Source: Duganella sp. 1224 (GTDB taxonomy: Bacteria; Pseudomonadota; Gammaproteobacteria; Burkholderiales; Burkholderiaceae_D). From it: a stretch of DNA of 64,000 nt. The translations under genes and the position numbers were made by a program. The stretch covers positions 1,550,001 through 1,614,000 of the forward strand of contig NZ_JACBYS010000001.1 of the NCBI RefSeq assembly GCF_013408245.1, given 5' to 3'. Shown one piece after another: positions 22,635-34,567 of this stretch; the first letter of the stretch is position 1; every line of letters starts with the position of its first letter. The notes under the pieces were generated by a model. It worked only from the letters and a program-made list of their open reading frames with translations, ran no database searches and was not told where the DNA came from.

Positions 22635-22775
22635 TCAGAAGGCGATTAAACCATTGGCAAGGCAATGGCTGATGAAATACCACGAGACGAAATACAAACC
22701 GCACAGCAGGAAGGCGGACACGATGGCGGCACGCGGCGAGCTGCGCGACTGCAAAATCCTCCATAGTGTACGCAT
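22635..22775 (-). CDS. 46-residue single-helix membrane protein
   Basis: This small gene is supported by a perfect AGGAGG ribosome-binding site (22781-22786) 5 bases before its ATG at 22775. It encodes 46 residues: a basic N-terminus 'MRTLWRILQSRSSPRAA', one membrane helix of about 20 residues ('IVSAFLLCGLYFVSWYF'), then a short tail 'ISHCLANGLIAF'. The stop lies 9 bases before the TraB/GumN-like ATG, which has only a weak ribosome-binding site. Translation of the two may therefore be coupled. The likely topology is N-terminus in the cytoplasm. I do not recognise a family. The coding call rests on the ribosome-binding site, the spacing and the membrane-like composition. Confidence 0.68.
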   Translation of the reverse strand: MRTLWRILQSRSSPRAAIVSAFLLCGLYFVSWYFISHCLANGLIAF

Positions 22776-22892
22776 GATGGCCTCCTACCTGTCTAAAATT
22801 CAACTTTACGTTGCCAGGCAGGCGGCCGCCAAGCCCCGATTGGGAGGTGGCGCCATACGATGCCGGGGGTATCGTCTGATCGGCTGATCGGG

Positions 22893-26486
<3,594 letters not shown>

Positions 26487-26572
26487 GCCTGCCTCGCTAA
26501 GCTGTGAAGCACGTATTGTAGTGCCGCCGCCGCGCCCGCGCACACACAAAATATCGATGCTAAAATGACACG

Positions 26573-28084
26573 ATGAATCCACTCTACACCGTCGCCGACA
26601 TCCGCGCGATCGAACGCGCCGCCGCCGCCACGCTCCCGCCTGGCGCCCTGATGCAACGCGCCGGCCAGGCCGGCGCCAACGCCGCGCTCGACCTGCTGCC
26701 CTTGTCCACCGGCCAGGCCAGGGTGCTGGTGCTGGCCGGTCCCGGCGACAACGGCGGCGACGCGCTGGAAGCGGCGGCCCATCTGTCCTTCACCGGCGCG
26801 CAGGTCACGCTGATCCATTTCGCGCCGGAGGACGACAGCAAGTCCTCGCCCGAGCGCCAGGCCGCGCTGCGGCGCGCCAAGGCCAGCGACGCCCGCTTCC
26901 GCGCGCTGGAAGACGCGCAGCTCGGCGGCACGGAATGGCACCTGGTGGTGGACGGCCTGTTCGGCATCGGCCTGAAACGGCCGATCAGCGGCGCACTGCG
27001 CTCGCTGGTGGAGACGGTCAACCAGCTGCGCTGCAGCGTGCTGGCGCTGGACGTGCCCAGCGGGCTGGATGCCGACACCGGCGCCGTGGTCGGGCCGGAC
27101 GGCGTGGCGGTGCGGGCCACGCACACCATCACCTTCATCGGCAACAAGCCCGGGCTGCACACCTGCGATGGCCGCGACTACGCCGGCCTGGTCGATGTGT
27201 CACGGCTGGAGATCGACGCCAGCCACTACGCGCCGGCGGCGCTGCACCTGAACGATGTCAAATTCTTCGCCCGCCATTTACGGGCGCGCCGGCACAACTC
27301 GCACAAGGGCAGCTACGGCAACGTGGCGGTGATCGGCGGCGCGCGCGGCATGAGCGGCGCGCCGGTCCTGGCCGCGCGCACGGCGCTCAACAGCGGCGCC
27401 GGCCGCGTCTACGCGCTGTTCGTGGAAGACCCGCTGCCGTGCGATCCCGGCCAGCCGGAACTGATGTGCCGCGCCGCCGATGGCTACGACATGGCGCAGG
27501 CCACGCTGGTGATCGGCCCCGGCCTGGGCGGCTCGGCCGCCGCGCACGCGCTGCTGTCGCGCGCCATCGCCAGCGCCAGCCCGCTGCTGGCCGACGCCGA
27601 CGCCCTCAATCTGCTGGCCGGCGACCACGCACTGCAAGCCGCGTTGGCCGCGCGCGGCGCACCGACGGTGCTGACGCCGCATCCGCTGGAAGCCGCGCGC
27701 CTGCTCGACAGCGGCATCGCCGCCGTGCAGGCCGACCGGCTGACCGCCGCGCACACGCTGGCGCGCCGGCTGAACGCCATCGTGGTGCTGAAAGGCTCGG
27801 GCACGGTGATCGCCGCGCCGGACGGCCAGGCCGTGATCAACACCACCGGCAACCCGGCGCTGGCCACAGCCGGCACCGGCGACGTGCTGGCAGGCCTGTG
27901 CGGCGCGCTGCTGGCGCAAGGCTGGCCGCACTGGGAGGCGGCGCTGGCGGCGGTCTGGCTGCACGGCATGGCGGCCGACGTGCTGGTCACCGAGGGCTGC
28001 GGCCCGATCGGGCTGACCGCGGCCGAACTGATTCCCGCCATCCGCACCGCGCTGAACCGCATGGTTCAGCACCACGGCCGCTGA
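26573..28084 (+). CDS. nnr: Bifunctional NAD(P)H-hydrate epimerase / ADP-dependent dehydratase
   Basis: This enzyme repairs damaged NAD(P)H hydrates. The N-terminal YjeF_N epimerase domain (about 1-215) shows '[17 protein letters not shown]' and '[15 protein letters not shown]'. The C-terminal dehydratase domain (about 225-503) is a ribokinase-like fold with '[19 protein letters not shown]', '[13 protein letters not shown]' and '[20 protein letters not shown]'. The 503-residue length is close to the E. coli fused enzyme. The '[11 protein letters not shown]' motif differs slightly from the usual 'GNNGGDGLVAAR'. It is transcribed away from the 5-oxoprolinase gene and ends just before a dispersed repeat. 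Confidence 0.96.
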   Translation: MNPLYTVADIRAIERAAAATLPPGALMQRAGQAGANAALDLLPLSTGQARVLVLAGPGDNGGDALEAAAHLSFTGAQVTLIHFAPEDDSKSSPERQAALRRAKASDARFRALEDAQLGGTEWHLVVDGLFGIGLKRPISGALRSLVETVNQLRCSVLALDVPSGLDADTGAVVGPDGVAVRATHTITFIGNKPGLHTCDGRDYAGLVDVSRLEIDASHYAPAALHLNDVKFFARHLRARRHNSHKGSYGNVAVIGGARGMSGAPVLAARTALNSGAGRVYALFVEDPLPCDPGQPELMCRAADGYDMAQATLVIGPGLGGSAAAHALLSRAIASASPLLADADALNLLAGDHALQAALAARGAPTVLTPHPLEAARLLDSGIAAVQADRLTAAHTLARRLNAIVVLKGSGTVIAAPDGQAVINTTGNPALATAGTGDVLAGLCGALLAQGWPHWEAALAAVWLHGMAADVLVTEGCGPIGLTAAELIPAIRTALNRMVQHHGR

Positions 28085-28101
28085 CCCCGCGGCCGAAACC
28101 A

Positions 28102-28184
28102 CCGTCATACCGGCGAAAGCCGGTATCCATAGTGCGCCTGTGCTGCCAACTCAGCATGGGTTCCGGCGTTCGCCGGAACGACGG
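28102..28184. repeat. Dispersed two-hairpin repeat (CCGGCG...CGCCGG type)
   Basis: Two hairpins lie in tandem: ATACCGGC-GAAA-GCCGGTAT (28107-28126) and GTTCCGGC-GTTC-GCCGGAAC (28160-28179). They are enclosed by CCGTC and GACGG, so the whole 83 bases is a loose inverted repeat. Elements with the core 'GTCATxCCGGCGxAxGCCGGxATCCA' are widespread between genes in betaproteobacteria. It fills the space between the convergent nnr and ybbA-like genes. Confidence 0.8.
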
Positions 28185-28198
28185 GGGCAGCGCCGCCC

Positions 28199-28945
28199 TT
28201 ACACCAGCCGCCCGGCGGCAATGGTGATGGTGCGGCCGCAGCGGGCGGCCATGGCCTGGTCGTGCGTGACCAGCACCAGCGTCGAACCGTGTTGGCGGTT
28301 CAGCTCGAACATCAGCTGAATCACCGCCTCGCCGGTGGCGGCGTCCAGGCTGCCGGTGGGCTCGTCGGCGAACAGCAGCGGCGGCTCGGTGACGAAGGCG
28401 CGCGCCAGCGCCACCCGCTGCTGCTCGCCGCCGGACAGGTACTTGGGATAATGCTTGAGCCGGCTCGACAGGCCGACCCGCGCCAGCATCGCCTCCGCCT
28501 TCTCGCGCGCGCCGGCCACGCCGGCCAGTTCCAGCGGCAGCATGACGTTTTCCAGCGCCGTCAGATGCGCCAGCAACTGGAACGACTGAAACACGAAACC
28601 CAGCTTTTCCTTGCGCAGCGCGGCGCGGCCATCCTCATCCAGCGCGTAAATGTCGATGCCGTCCAGCACCACTTTGCCGGCGCTGGGTGTGTCCAGGCCG
28701 GCCAGCAGACCGAGCAACGTGGACTTGCCGGAGCCCGAAGCGCCGACAATCGCCAACGTCTCGGCCTTTTGCACGGTAAAATCCACCTCGTGCAGGATCG
28801 TCAGTTCGCCAGCGGCGTCGGCGACCCGCTTGGCCAGGCCGCTGACGGCGATGGCTGGCTGCACGCCAGCCGCCGTTACCGGCACGCTGGCCAACGCCGG
28901 ACCGTCCGGCATGAAATGAGTGGACGCTTTAGGAAAATCAGGCAT
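28199..28945 (-). CDS. ybbA: ABC transporter ATP-binding protein, YbbA/LolD type
   Basis: This ATPase of the MacB/LolD/YbbA group powers export or extraction from the inner membrane. Walker A '[16 protein letters not shown]', the signature '[14 protein letters not shown]' and Walker B '[12 protein letters not shown]' are all intact. It has an unusual 35-residue N-terminal extension, low in charge, before '[11 protein letters not shown]'. In many proteobacteria ybbA sits beside tesA, divergent, and is followed by the permease gene ybbP. Here the tesA neighbour is kept but no permease gene follows. The ATG at 28945 overlaps the tesA start by 2 bases. An internal ATG at 28912 is an alternative; neither has a clear ribosome-binding site. 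Confidence 0.88.
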   Translation of the reverse strand: MPDFPKASTHFMPDGPALASVPVTAAGVQPAIAVSGLAKRVADAAGELTILHEVDFTVQKAETLAIVGASGSGKSTLLGLLAGLDTPSAGKVVLDGIDIYALDEDGRAALRKEKLGFVFQSFQLLAHLTALENVMLPLELAGVAGAREKAEAMLARVGLSSRLKHYPKYLSGGEQQRVALARAFVTEPPLLFADEPTGSLDAATGEAVIQLMFELNRQHGSTLVLVTHDQAMAARCGRTITIAAGRLV

Positions 28946-29582
28946 GCTGAATATAATTAATCGTTTATCTGGGAAGGCGCTGGCCGCCCTGCTCCTGCTG
29001 TCGGCAGCGGCGAGCGCCTATTCTGCACCAAAAACCGTGCTTGTGCTCGGGGATAGTCTGTCTGCCGAGTACGGTTTGTCGCGCGGCACCGGCTGGGTCG
29101 CGCTGGCCGAGCAAAAACTTAAGCAGAACAATATCGACGCGGTGGTCGTCAACGCCAGCGTCAGCGGCGAAACCACCAGCGGCGGCCGCTCGCGCCTGCA
29201 GGCACTGCTGACCAAGTACAAGCCCGACCTGGTGGTCATCGAACTCGGCGCCAACGATGGCTTGCGCGGCCTGCCGGTGCCGGCCGCCGAGGCCAATCTG
29301 CGCGCCATGAGCGACGCCGCCGCCAAGGCTGACGCCAAGGTGATGTTGATCGGCATGCGCATGCCGCCCAACTACGGCCGCGACTACGCCGACAAGTTCT
29401 TCGCCATGTATGGCGCGCTGAGCAAGGACATCAAGGCGCCGCTGGTGCCGTTCATGCTCGACGGCGTGGCCGACAAGCCGCAGCTGTTCCAGCCGGACCG
29501 GCTGCACCCGCTGGCCGAGGCGCATCCGATTATCCTGGCCAATATCTGGCCCACATTACAAAAAACCATCAAGGCAAAATGA
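28944..29582 (+). CDS. tesA: Periplasmic SGNH-hydrolase esterase, TesA-like (arylesterase)
   Basis: This is a 212-residue GDSL/SGNH hydrolase related to E. coli thioesterase I/lysophospholipase L1. After a signal peptide ending near 'SAAASAYSA', the catalytic Ser lies in 'VLVLGDSLSAEYG'. The oxyanion Gly and Asn are in 'SVSGETTSGG' and 'ELGANDGLRG', and the Asp-x-x-His pair is in 'QPDRLHPLAEAH'. ATG 28944 is preferred over an upstream frame start at 28920 because AGGA lies 9 bases before it and the signal peptide begins there. The stop overlaps the selU start (ATGA), so the two genes form an operon. Confidence 0.93.
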   Translation: MLNIINRLSGKALAALLLLSAAASAYSAPKTVLVLGDSLSAEYGLSRGTGWVALAEQKLKQNNIDAVVVNASVSGETTSGGRSRLQALLTKYKPDLVVIELGANDGLRGLPVPAAEANLRAMSDAAAKADAKVMLIGMRMPPNYGRDYADKFFAMYGALSKDIKAPLVPFMLDGVADKPQLFQPDRLHPLAEAHPIILANIWPTLQKTIKAK

Positions 29583-30640
29583 AGTATCCGGAAGTATTAA
29601 GCATCGATCAGGTGCTGGCCCAGCTCGACACCTACGACGCGATCATCGATGCCCGCAGCCCCTGCGAGTTCGCGCTCGACCACCTGCCCGGCGCCATCAA
29701 CGCGCCGGTGCTGGACGACGAGCAGCGCATCCGCGTCGGCACCCTGTACAAGCAAGTGGGGGCGTTTGAAGCAAAGAAGCTCGGCGCCGCGCTGGTGGCG
29801 AAAAACATCGCGCGGCACATTGAGGAGTCATGGATGGAGCAGCCGCGCGAGTGGCGTCCGCTGGTGTACTGCTGGCGCGGCGGCAACCGCAGCGGCTCGA
29901 TGGCGCACATCCTGGCCAAGATCGGCTGGCCGGTGGTGCAGCTGGAGGGCGGCTACAAGGCCTTCCGCCAGCAGGTGAACGCGGCGTTGGAGCAGGCGCC
30001 GGCGCTGCGCTTCAAGGTGGTGTGCGGCACCACCGGCAGCGGCAAGAGCCGCCTGCTGGAGGTGCTGCACGCGCAAGGCGCGCAGGTGCTGGACCTGGAA
30101 CAACTGGCGCAGCATCGCGGCTCGGTGCTGGGCCACCTGCCCAGCCAGCCGCAGCCGAGCCAGAAGGCGTTCGAGACGCTGGTGTGGGACGCGCTGCGCC
30201 GCTTCGATCCGGCGCGGCCGGTGTTTGTGGAGGCGGAGAGCAAGAAGGTCGGCAATCTGCGCGTGCCGGCAGCGCTGATGGACACCATGCGCGCCTCCGA
30301 TTGCATCGCCTTGACCCTGTCGCGCGCCAACCGCGTGCGCCTGCTGATGGAGGATTACCAGCATTTCACCGCCGATCCGGCCTCGCTCAACGCCCAACTG
30401 GAGCACCTGACGCAGCTGCACGGCCGCGACAAGATCGCCCGCTGGCACGCGATGTCCGACGCCGGCGAGATGCCGGCGCTGGTCGAGGAACTGCTGGCCG
30501 ACCATTACGATCCGGCCTACCTGCGCTCCATCGACCGCAACTTTACGCGCTACGGCGAGGCGCTGCCGCTGGCGCTGGACGACATCAGCGAGGAAGCGTT
30601 TGCGGCGGCGGCGCGCCACCTGACCGCTACTTGCGTGTAG
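29579..30640 (+). CDS. selU: tRNA 2-selenouridine synthase SelU/MnmH
   Basis: SelU exchanges the sulfur of 2-thiouridine in the wobble base of certain tRNAs for selenium, through a geranylated intermediate. The 353-residue protein has an N-terminal rhodanese domain (about 5-130) with the active cysteine in 'LVYCWRGGNRSGSM' (Cys98). A P-loop domain follows with 'CGTTGSGKSRLLEVL'. This is the standard architecture. It overlaps the tesA stop by 4 bases. Its 3' end overlaps the convergent exporter gene by 14 bases. Whether the genome also makes selenophosphate (selD) cannot be seen here. Confidence 0.95.
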   Translation: MKYPEVLSIDQVLAQLDTYDAIIDARSPCEFALDHLPGAINAPVLDDEQRIRVGTLYKQVGAFEAKKLGAALVAKNIARHIEESWMEQPREWRPLVYCWRGGNRSGSMAHILAKIGWPVVQLEGGYKAFRQQVNAALEQAPALRFKVVCGTTGSGKSRLLEVLHAQGAQVLDLEQLAQHRGSVLGHLPSQPQPSQKAFETLVWDALRRFDPARPVFVEAESKKVGNLRVPAALMDTMRASDCIALTLSRANRVRLLMEDYQHFTADPASLNAQLEHLTQLHGRDKIARWHAMSDAGEMPALVEELLADHYDPAYLRSIDRNFTRYGEALPLALDDISEEAFAAAARHLTATCV

Positions 30641-31523
30641 CCCACCAGCAGCATAGCGAGCCCGCCGTGACCATGGCGGCGCCCTGCCAGAACGCGGCGC
30701 TCAGCGTCGCGCGCAGCATGGCCGCGCTACAGGCGGCCGACAACACCGGCGACGCATACGAGATGGCAGCCAGCAAGGCCAGGTTGCCGTGGGCGAGCGC
30801 GCGGTTCCAGCTGGCATAGCCCAACGCCATCACGGCGGCGGCCGCGCCCAGCAGGCCGGCGGCGGCCCAGGCCGACGGCACCGAGGCGACGGTCGCGGTC
30901 AACGCCGCGCCGCCCAATGCATATTTCACCCACAGCGCGATGCTGGTCAGCACGAAGAACGGCACAATCGCATCCGTGCCCTGCGCCAGCGGCTTGGCCG
31001 CGCAGCAATAAACTGACCACAACAGCGCGCCGCCGGCGGCCAGTCCGTAACTCCAGGGGTTGCGCGCCGCGTTGGCCGCCATGTGCGCGAGCGACCAGCC
31101 ATCGCCGCCGTTGAGTATCCACGCCACGCCCAGCAGCGACAGCAGCAGTCCCGGAGCCAGCCATGGCGTGGCGCGCTGGCGGCCACTCAGCACCATCAGC
31201 AGCACGGTCAGGCACGGCCACAGATAATTCAGCAGCGCCACTTCGATGGCCTGGGTGCGGTCGCGCGCGAGGCCGAGCGCCAGGGCCAGCGCCACCTCGT
31301 AGCCGGCAAACAGCGCGCCGCCGATCAGCAGATAACGGCGCGGATACTGGCGCAGCGGCGTCCAGCCGCGCAACGCCACCAGCATCACCGACGCCAGCGT
31401 GTAAATCAGCGCCGCCCCGGTCACCGCGCCGACCGCTTCGCTGCACAGGCGGATCAGCGACGGCGCCGCGCTCCACAAGCCGATGGCCGCCAGGCCGAAC
31501 AAGGTTCCTCTGGTCTGCGTCAT
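30627..31523 (-). CDS. EamA/DMT family exporter, YddG-like
   Basis: This 298-residue inner-membrane protein has ten predicted hydrophobic helices in two EamA halves, the drug/metabolite transporter fold. The N-terminus 'LWSAAPSLIRLCSE' followed by 'GAALIYTLASVMLV' resembles YddG, an exporter of aromatic amino acids, and 'LLNYLWPCLTVLL' supports this. Substrate assignment is by similarity only. The start is unusual: a strong hairpin lies 7 bases before the ATG and no ribosome-binding site is visible. Its 3' end overlaps selU by 14 bases, tail to tail. Confidence 0.85.
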   Translation of the reverse strand: MTQTRGTLFGLAAIGLWSAAPSLIRLCSEAVGAVTGAALIYTLASVMLVALRGWTPLRQYPRRYLLIGGALFAGYEVALALALGLARDRTQAIEVALLNYLWPCLTVLLMVLSGRQRATPWLAPGLLLSLLGVAWILNGGDGWSLAHMAANAARNPWSYGLAAGGALLWSVYCCAAKPLAQGTDAIVPFFVLTSIALWVKYALGGAALTATVASVPSAWAAAGLLGAAAAVMALGYASWNRALAHGNLALLAAISYASPVLSAACSAAMLRATLSAAFWQGAAMVTAGSLCCWWATRK

Positions 31524-31530
31524 ATGTGAA

Positions 31531-31553
31531 AAGGGCCGCTGGTCGCGGCCCTT
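31531..31553 (-). terminator. Hairpin terminator after ppiD
   Basis: On the minus strand, AAGGGCCGC pairs with GCGGCCCTT around a 5-base loop, followed by TTC. It lies 6 bases after the ppiD stop and 7 bases before the exporter ATG. The T run is short, so some read-through is likely. Confidence 0.65.
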
Positions 31554-31559
31554 GCTGGA

Positions 31560-33470
31560 TTACTTGACTTCAGTCACGGTGGTTGTCGTGATCGGCTTCA
31601 GGATCTTGACCTTGGCCTTTTGCTTCAGCAGTTCGATGTAGCTCGCCATCTCCTGCTGCGCCACCACATTGCCGATCTGCTCGGCTTGTGCCTTGCGCTG
31701 CGCCTCATCCTGCTGCGCCGGCTGTTGCACCTTGCCGATGCGGTACAGGCCGTAGCCCATGCCCGGCACGTCCACACCCACGTAGGCTGGCAGCTTGGTG
31801 GTGTCGGCCTTCATGATGGCTTGCATGGCCAGGCCGTTGATGCCTTCCGGCTTGGAGCGCGACACCAGCTTGGCGGCGCCGAAACCGGTGGCATCGCCCG
31901 ACTTCTTGAAGGCGGCCAGTTTCTCTTCGCCGGCCTTGGCGGCCAGTTTGGCGGCTTCTTCCATGGTCACGCGCTGACGGATCTGGGCGTCGACTTCCGC
32001 CAGCGGACGCTTGCTGGCCGGCTTGAATTCGACGATGCGGCCCGACACCAGCGTGTTCGGCGCGGTTTCCACCGCTTCGGTATTGCGCTTGGTGCTGATC
32101 GAGTCGTTGGAGAACAGCGCGGTCAGGAACTTGGCGTTGTTGTACGCGGCGGTGCCAGCGACCGGCGACGGCGTACGCGACACATTGCTTGCGGTTTCAA
32201 TCTTCAGGCCCAGCTTGTCGGCCACCGGCTTCAGGCTGTCCGATTGCTCGTAGACGGTGTTGGTGAAGGCTTCCGCCATTTCCGAATACTTCTTGGCGGC
32301 CTTCTGCTTCTTCAGCAGCTCGGCAACGTCGTTCTTGACGGTGTCCAGCGGCTTGACCACGGCTGGCTTCAGTTCGGTCACGGTCAGGATGTGGAAGCCG
32401 AAGTCCGACTGCACCAGGTCGCTGATCTCGCCCTGCTTGAGCTTGGCGATAGCGTTTTCCACCGGCGCCACCAGCGTGCCTTTTTCGACCACGCCCAGGT
32501 CGCCGCCCTGCTCTGCCGAGCCCGGGTCTTCCGACTTGGCCTTGGCGACCTTGGCGAAATCGGCCGGGTTCTTGCGCACCTCGGCCAGGATGGCTTCCGC
32601 CTTGGCCTTGGCGGCGGCGGTGTCGGCGGCGCTGGCGCCCTTCTTGACGGCGATCAGGATGTGGCTGGCGCGGCGGGTTTCCGGCGTGGTGAACTGGGCC
32701 TGGTTCTTGGTGTAGTAGTCCGACACTTCGGCGTCGGTCACGCTGACCTGGGCGGCGACGGCGTCGTTGTTCAGCACCACGTATTCGATTTTGGCTTGCT
32801 CGGGCACTTCGAAGAACTTGCTGTTCTTGTCGTAGTAGGCTTTCACCATCTCGTCGGTGACTTTAACCTGCGGCACGAAGTCGGTTACCGGCAGCAGCAG
32901 CTCCTGCACTTCGCGCTCCTGGGCGGCGATGTCCGACAGCTGCCTGGACACGGTGCGCGGCGCGAAGCCGGTGCCTTCCACGGCCACAGCCAGCTGCTGC
33001 AACGCCATGTCCTGGCGCATGCGGGCGTCGTTCTGCTCGGGACGAATGCCTTGCGCGGCCAGGACGGCGATGTACTGCTCCTTGTTGAAGCCGGCTGGGC
33101 CGCCGAACATGTCCATGATGGCTTTCTGCAGCTGGTCGTCGCTGACGCTCAGGTGGCTGTGCGCCACTTCAGCAGCGATGGCGCGCTGGGCGATCAGCTG
33201 ATCGAGTATGTTTTGCTTGAACTCGGGCGTGTCGAACATTTTCTGGTCGAACTGCGCGCCCAGGCGCTGGCGGTAATTGTCCAGCTGATTGCGCACGGCG
33301 TTGTCGAACTCTTGCTGGGTCAGCGGCTTGCCGTCGATTTTGGCGATGGTGTTGGCATCATCGCCAAAGCTCTTGTAGCTGCCGATGCCGACGAATGCAA
33401 ACGATGGCACGATGATGATGGCCAGGAAGATTTGCATCAAACGCTGGTGGGTACGAATAAATTCAAACAT
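31560..33470 (-). CDS. ppiD: Peptidylprolyl isomerase PpiD
   Basis: PpiD is a membrane-anchored periplasmic chaperone near the Sec translocon. The 636-residue protein has a short cytoplasmic N-terminus, one membrane helix ('LMQIFLAIIIVPSFAFVGIG') and a SurA-like N-terminal chaperone region. A parvulin domain follows at about 265-370 ('RASHILIAVKKG', 'GGDLGVVEKG', 'FGFHILTVTEL'), and a long C-terminal region completes it. Position and strand downstream of hupB and lon match the common proteobacterial order, here with tRNA genes between. It has its own promoter at 33604-33632, and an intrinsic terminator sits in its leader at 33506-33530. Confidence 0.96.
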   Translation of the reverse strand: MFEFIRTHQRLMQIFLAIIIVPSFAFVGIGSYKSFGDDANTIAKIDGKPLTQQEFDNAVRNQLDNYRQRLGAQFDQKMFDTPEFKQNILDQLIAQRAIAAEVAHSHLSVSDDQLQKAIMDMFGGPAGFNKEQYIAVLAAQGIRPEQNDARMRQDMALQQLAVAVEGTGFAPRTVSRQLSDIAAQEREVQELLLPVTDFVPQVKVTDEMVKAYYDKNSKFFEVPEQAKIEYVVLNNDAVAAQVSVTDAEVSDYYTKNQAQFTTPETRRASHILIAVKKGASAADTAAAKAKAEAILAEVRKNPADFAKVAKAKSEDPGSAEQGGDLGVVEKGTLVAPVENAIAKLKQGEISDLVQSDFGFHILTVTELKPAVVKPLDTVKNDVAELLKKQKAAKKYSEMAEAFTNTVYEQSDSLKPVADKLGLKIETASNVSRTPSPVAGTAAYNNAKFLTALFSNDSISTKRNTEAVETAPNTLVSGRIVEFKPASKRPLAEVDAQIRQRVTMEEAAKLAAKAGEEKLAAFKKSGDATGFGAAKLVSRSKPEGINGLAMQAIMKADTTKLPAYVGVDVPGMGYGLYRIGKVQQPAQQDEAQRKAQAEQIGNVVAQQEMASYIELLKQKAKVKILKPITTTTVTEVK

Positions 33471-33505
33471 GGTCTGCCGATTCGGATGGTGATTACTAGC
33501 ACATA

Positions 33506-33530
33506 CAAAAAAGGCGAACTCGCGTTCGCC
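33506..33530 (-). terminator. Intrinsic terminator in the ppiD leader (possible attenuator)
   Basis: On the minus strand, GGCGAAC/GTTCGCC with a 4-base loop is followed by TTTTTT, 36 bases before the ppiD ATG. With the promoter upstream, a transcript of about 90 bases would end here. This could be an attenuator, or the end of a small RNA. The plus strand also shows a T-rich tail, so it may work both ways. Confidence 0.8.
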
Positions 33531-33603
33531 AATTCTCTTTTTTATTCAATGACTTGCACTGCAAAGTGAAGCCGGAGTATGCCGAAAAATTCAGTATCGC
33601 ACG

Positions 33604-33632
33604 ATTCTACAGAAGCACAGTAGGCTTAGCAA
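33604..33632 (-). promoter_or_regulatory. Promoter for the ppiD leader
   Basis: On the minus strand, TTGCTA (33627-33632) and TAGAAT (33604-33609) are separated by exactly 17 bases. The predicted start near 33597 gives a leader of about 125 bases before ppiD. Confidence 0.65.
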
Positions 33633-34280
33633 GCATTCGCTTGCCACTTTGACAGCGCACGATTGCGCAAAGCTTTGTCAGGGCTGCAAACCGCAGAGTG
33701 GCGACTGCCCGTGCCTCCCCAGCGCTTTCAACCCGGCGCTGTCACTTTTTACATCGGCAGGAGCGGGTCGGCGACGGGCAGTACCAGAATAGCGGTAGCC
33801 GCCAGGCTGCGGCGGAGACGAAAGATAGACCAGTCGACAGCAGGAGTGGATCAATCCACGAAAACGCACTACGACTGGTGCTAGCAGGATAGCATCCGCC
33901 CCTGGCCCAGACCAATATAGTCTCTTTTCCAACTTGACCGAGGAGACCGGGGCCTCCGGGAAGTCAAACGGCCAATGTAAACCGCATAGCCCTGGCGCTC
34001 GGGATAGCCATAGCTACCGCCATTCACCAGTACGCCCCCTGCCGATCGCCTCCGTGGTCAGCTGTTGATCGGCGACACGATGAATATTTAAGCGCCCTCC
34101 ACCTGTGTTGGTTGACACCAACAGAACGCTGCCAATTCGCAGGAGTGAAACGGCACGGGGTTGTCGCACCACCAAGCCATGTCCGTTCCGCGGGTCGGCC
34201 CAATAGCGGATCGACCAGGCGCACGATTCGTTTATTTAGGAAGAATTTAAATGTCAGCTTATTTTCAGCTTCGGAAAAAG
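33633..34280. other. About 650 bp without an intact gene
   Basis: All six frames are broken by stops; the longest open stretches are about 60-85 codons and none has a ribosome-binding site. The base composition is visibly less GC-rich than the flanking genes. On the minus strand, short protein-like stretches appear in different frames (around 34220-34030, then 33960-33700). This would fit an old frameshifted gene, but I recognise no family. A small hairpin, TGTTGGT-TGAC-ACCAACA, lies at 34106-34123. I found no rRNA, tmRNA, RNase P or SRP RNA signature. Confidence 0.4.
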
Positions 34281-34316
34281 AAAAACCCCGCAGCTTTATT
34301 TAAAAAGCTGCGGGGT
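34281..34316 (-). terminator. Intrinsic terminator of the tRNA-Asp transcript
   Basis: On the minus strand, a 13-base perfect stem ACCCCGCAGCTTT/AAAGCTGCGGGGT is followed by TTTTT. It lies 10 bases after the last tRNA-Asp. Confidence 0.93.
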
Positions 34317-34326
34317 ATCTTGTCCT

Positions 34327-34403
34327 TGGCGGAGCGGACGGGGCTCGAACCCGCGACCCCCGGCGTGACAGGCCGGTATTCTAACCAACTGAACTACCGC
34401 TCC
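34327..34403 (-). tRNA. tRNA-Asp (GTC), copy 2
   Basis: On the minus strand the gene begins GGAGCGGTAGTTCAG and ends with an encoded CCA. The anticodon loop CTGTCAC gives GTC. All four arms pair, with acceptor GGAGCGG/CCGCTCC. The sequence is identical to the copy at 34433. Confidence 0.97.
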
Positions 34404-34432
34404 TAGTTGGGTACTACATGCTTAATATTAGT

Positions 34433-34509
34433 TGGCGGAGCGGACGGGGCTCGAACCCGCGACCCCCGGCGTGACAGGCCGGTATTCTAACCAACTGAAC
34501 TACCGCTCC
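34433..34509 (-). tRNA. tRNA-Asp (GTC), copy 1
   Basis: Identical to the tRNA-Asp at 34327, with encoded CCA and anticodon loop CTGTCAC. It is first of the two in the minus-strand order, and 29 bases separate the copies. Confidence 0.97.
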
Positions 34510-34567
34510 AGCTGAATATCAAGGTGCTACATACTACATTAAAACTTAATTTCTGGCAAATGTTTTT

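Noticed and set aside
31620-33569. 649-codon plus-strand frame opposite ppiD
   Set aside because: Antisense shadow of ppiD with no recognisable domains.
33633-34280. Possible rRNA, tmRNA, RNase P or SRP RNA gene
   Set aside because: None of the conserved sequence blocks of these RNAs was found on either strand.
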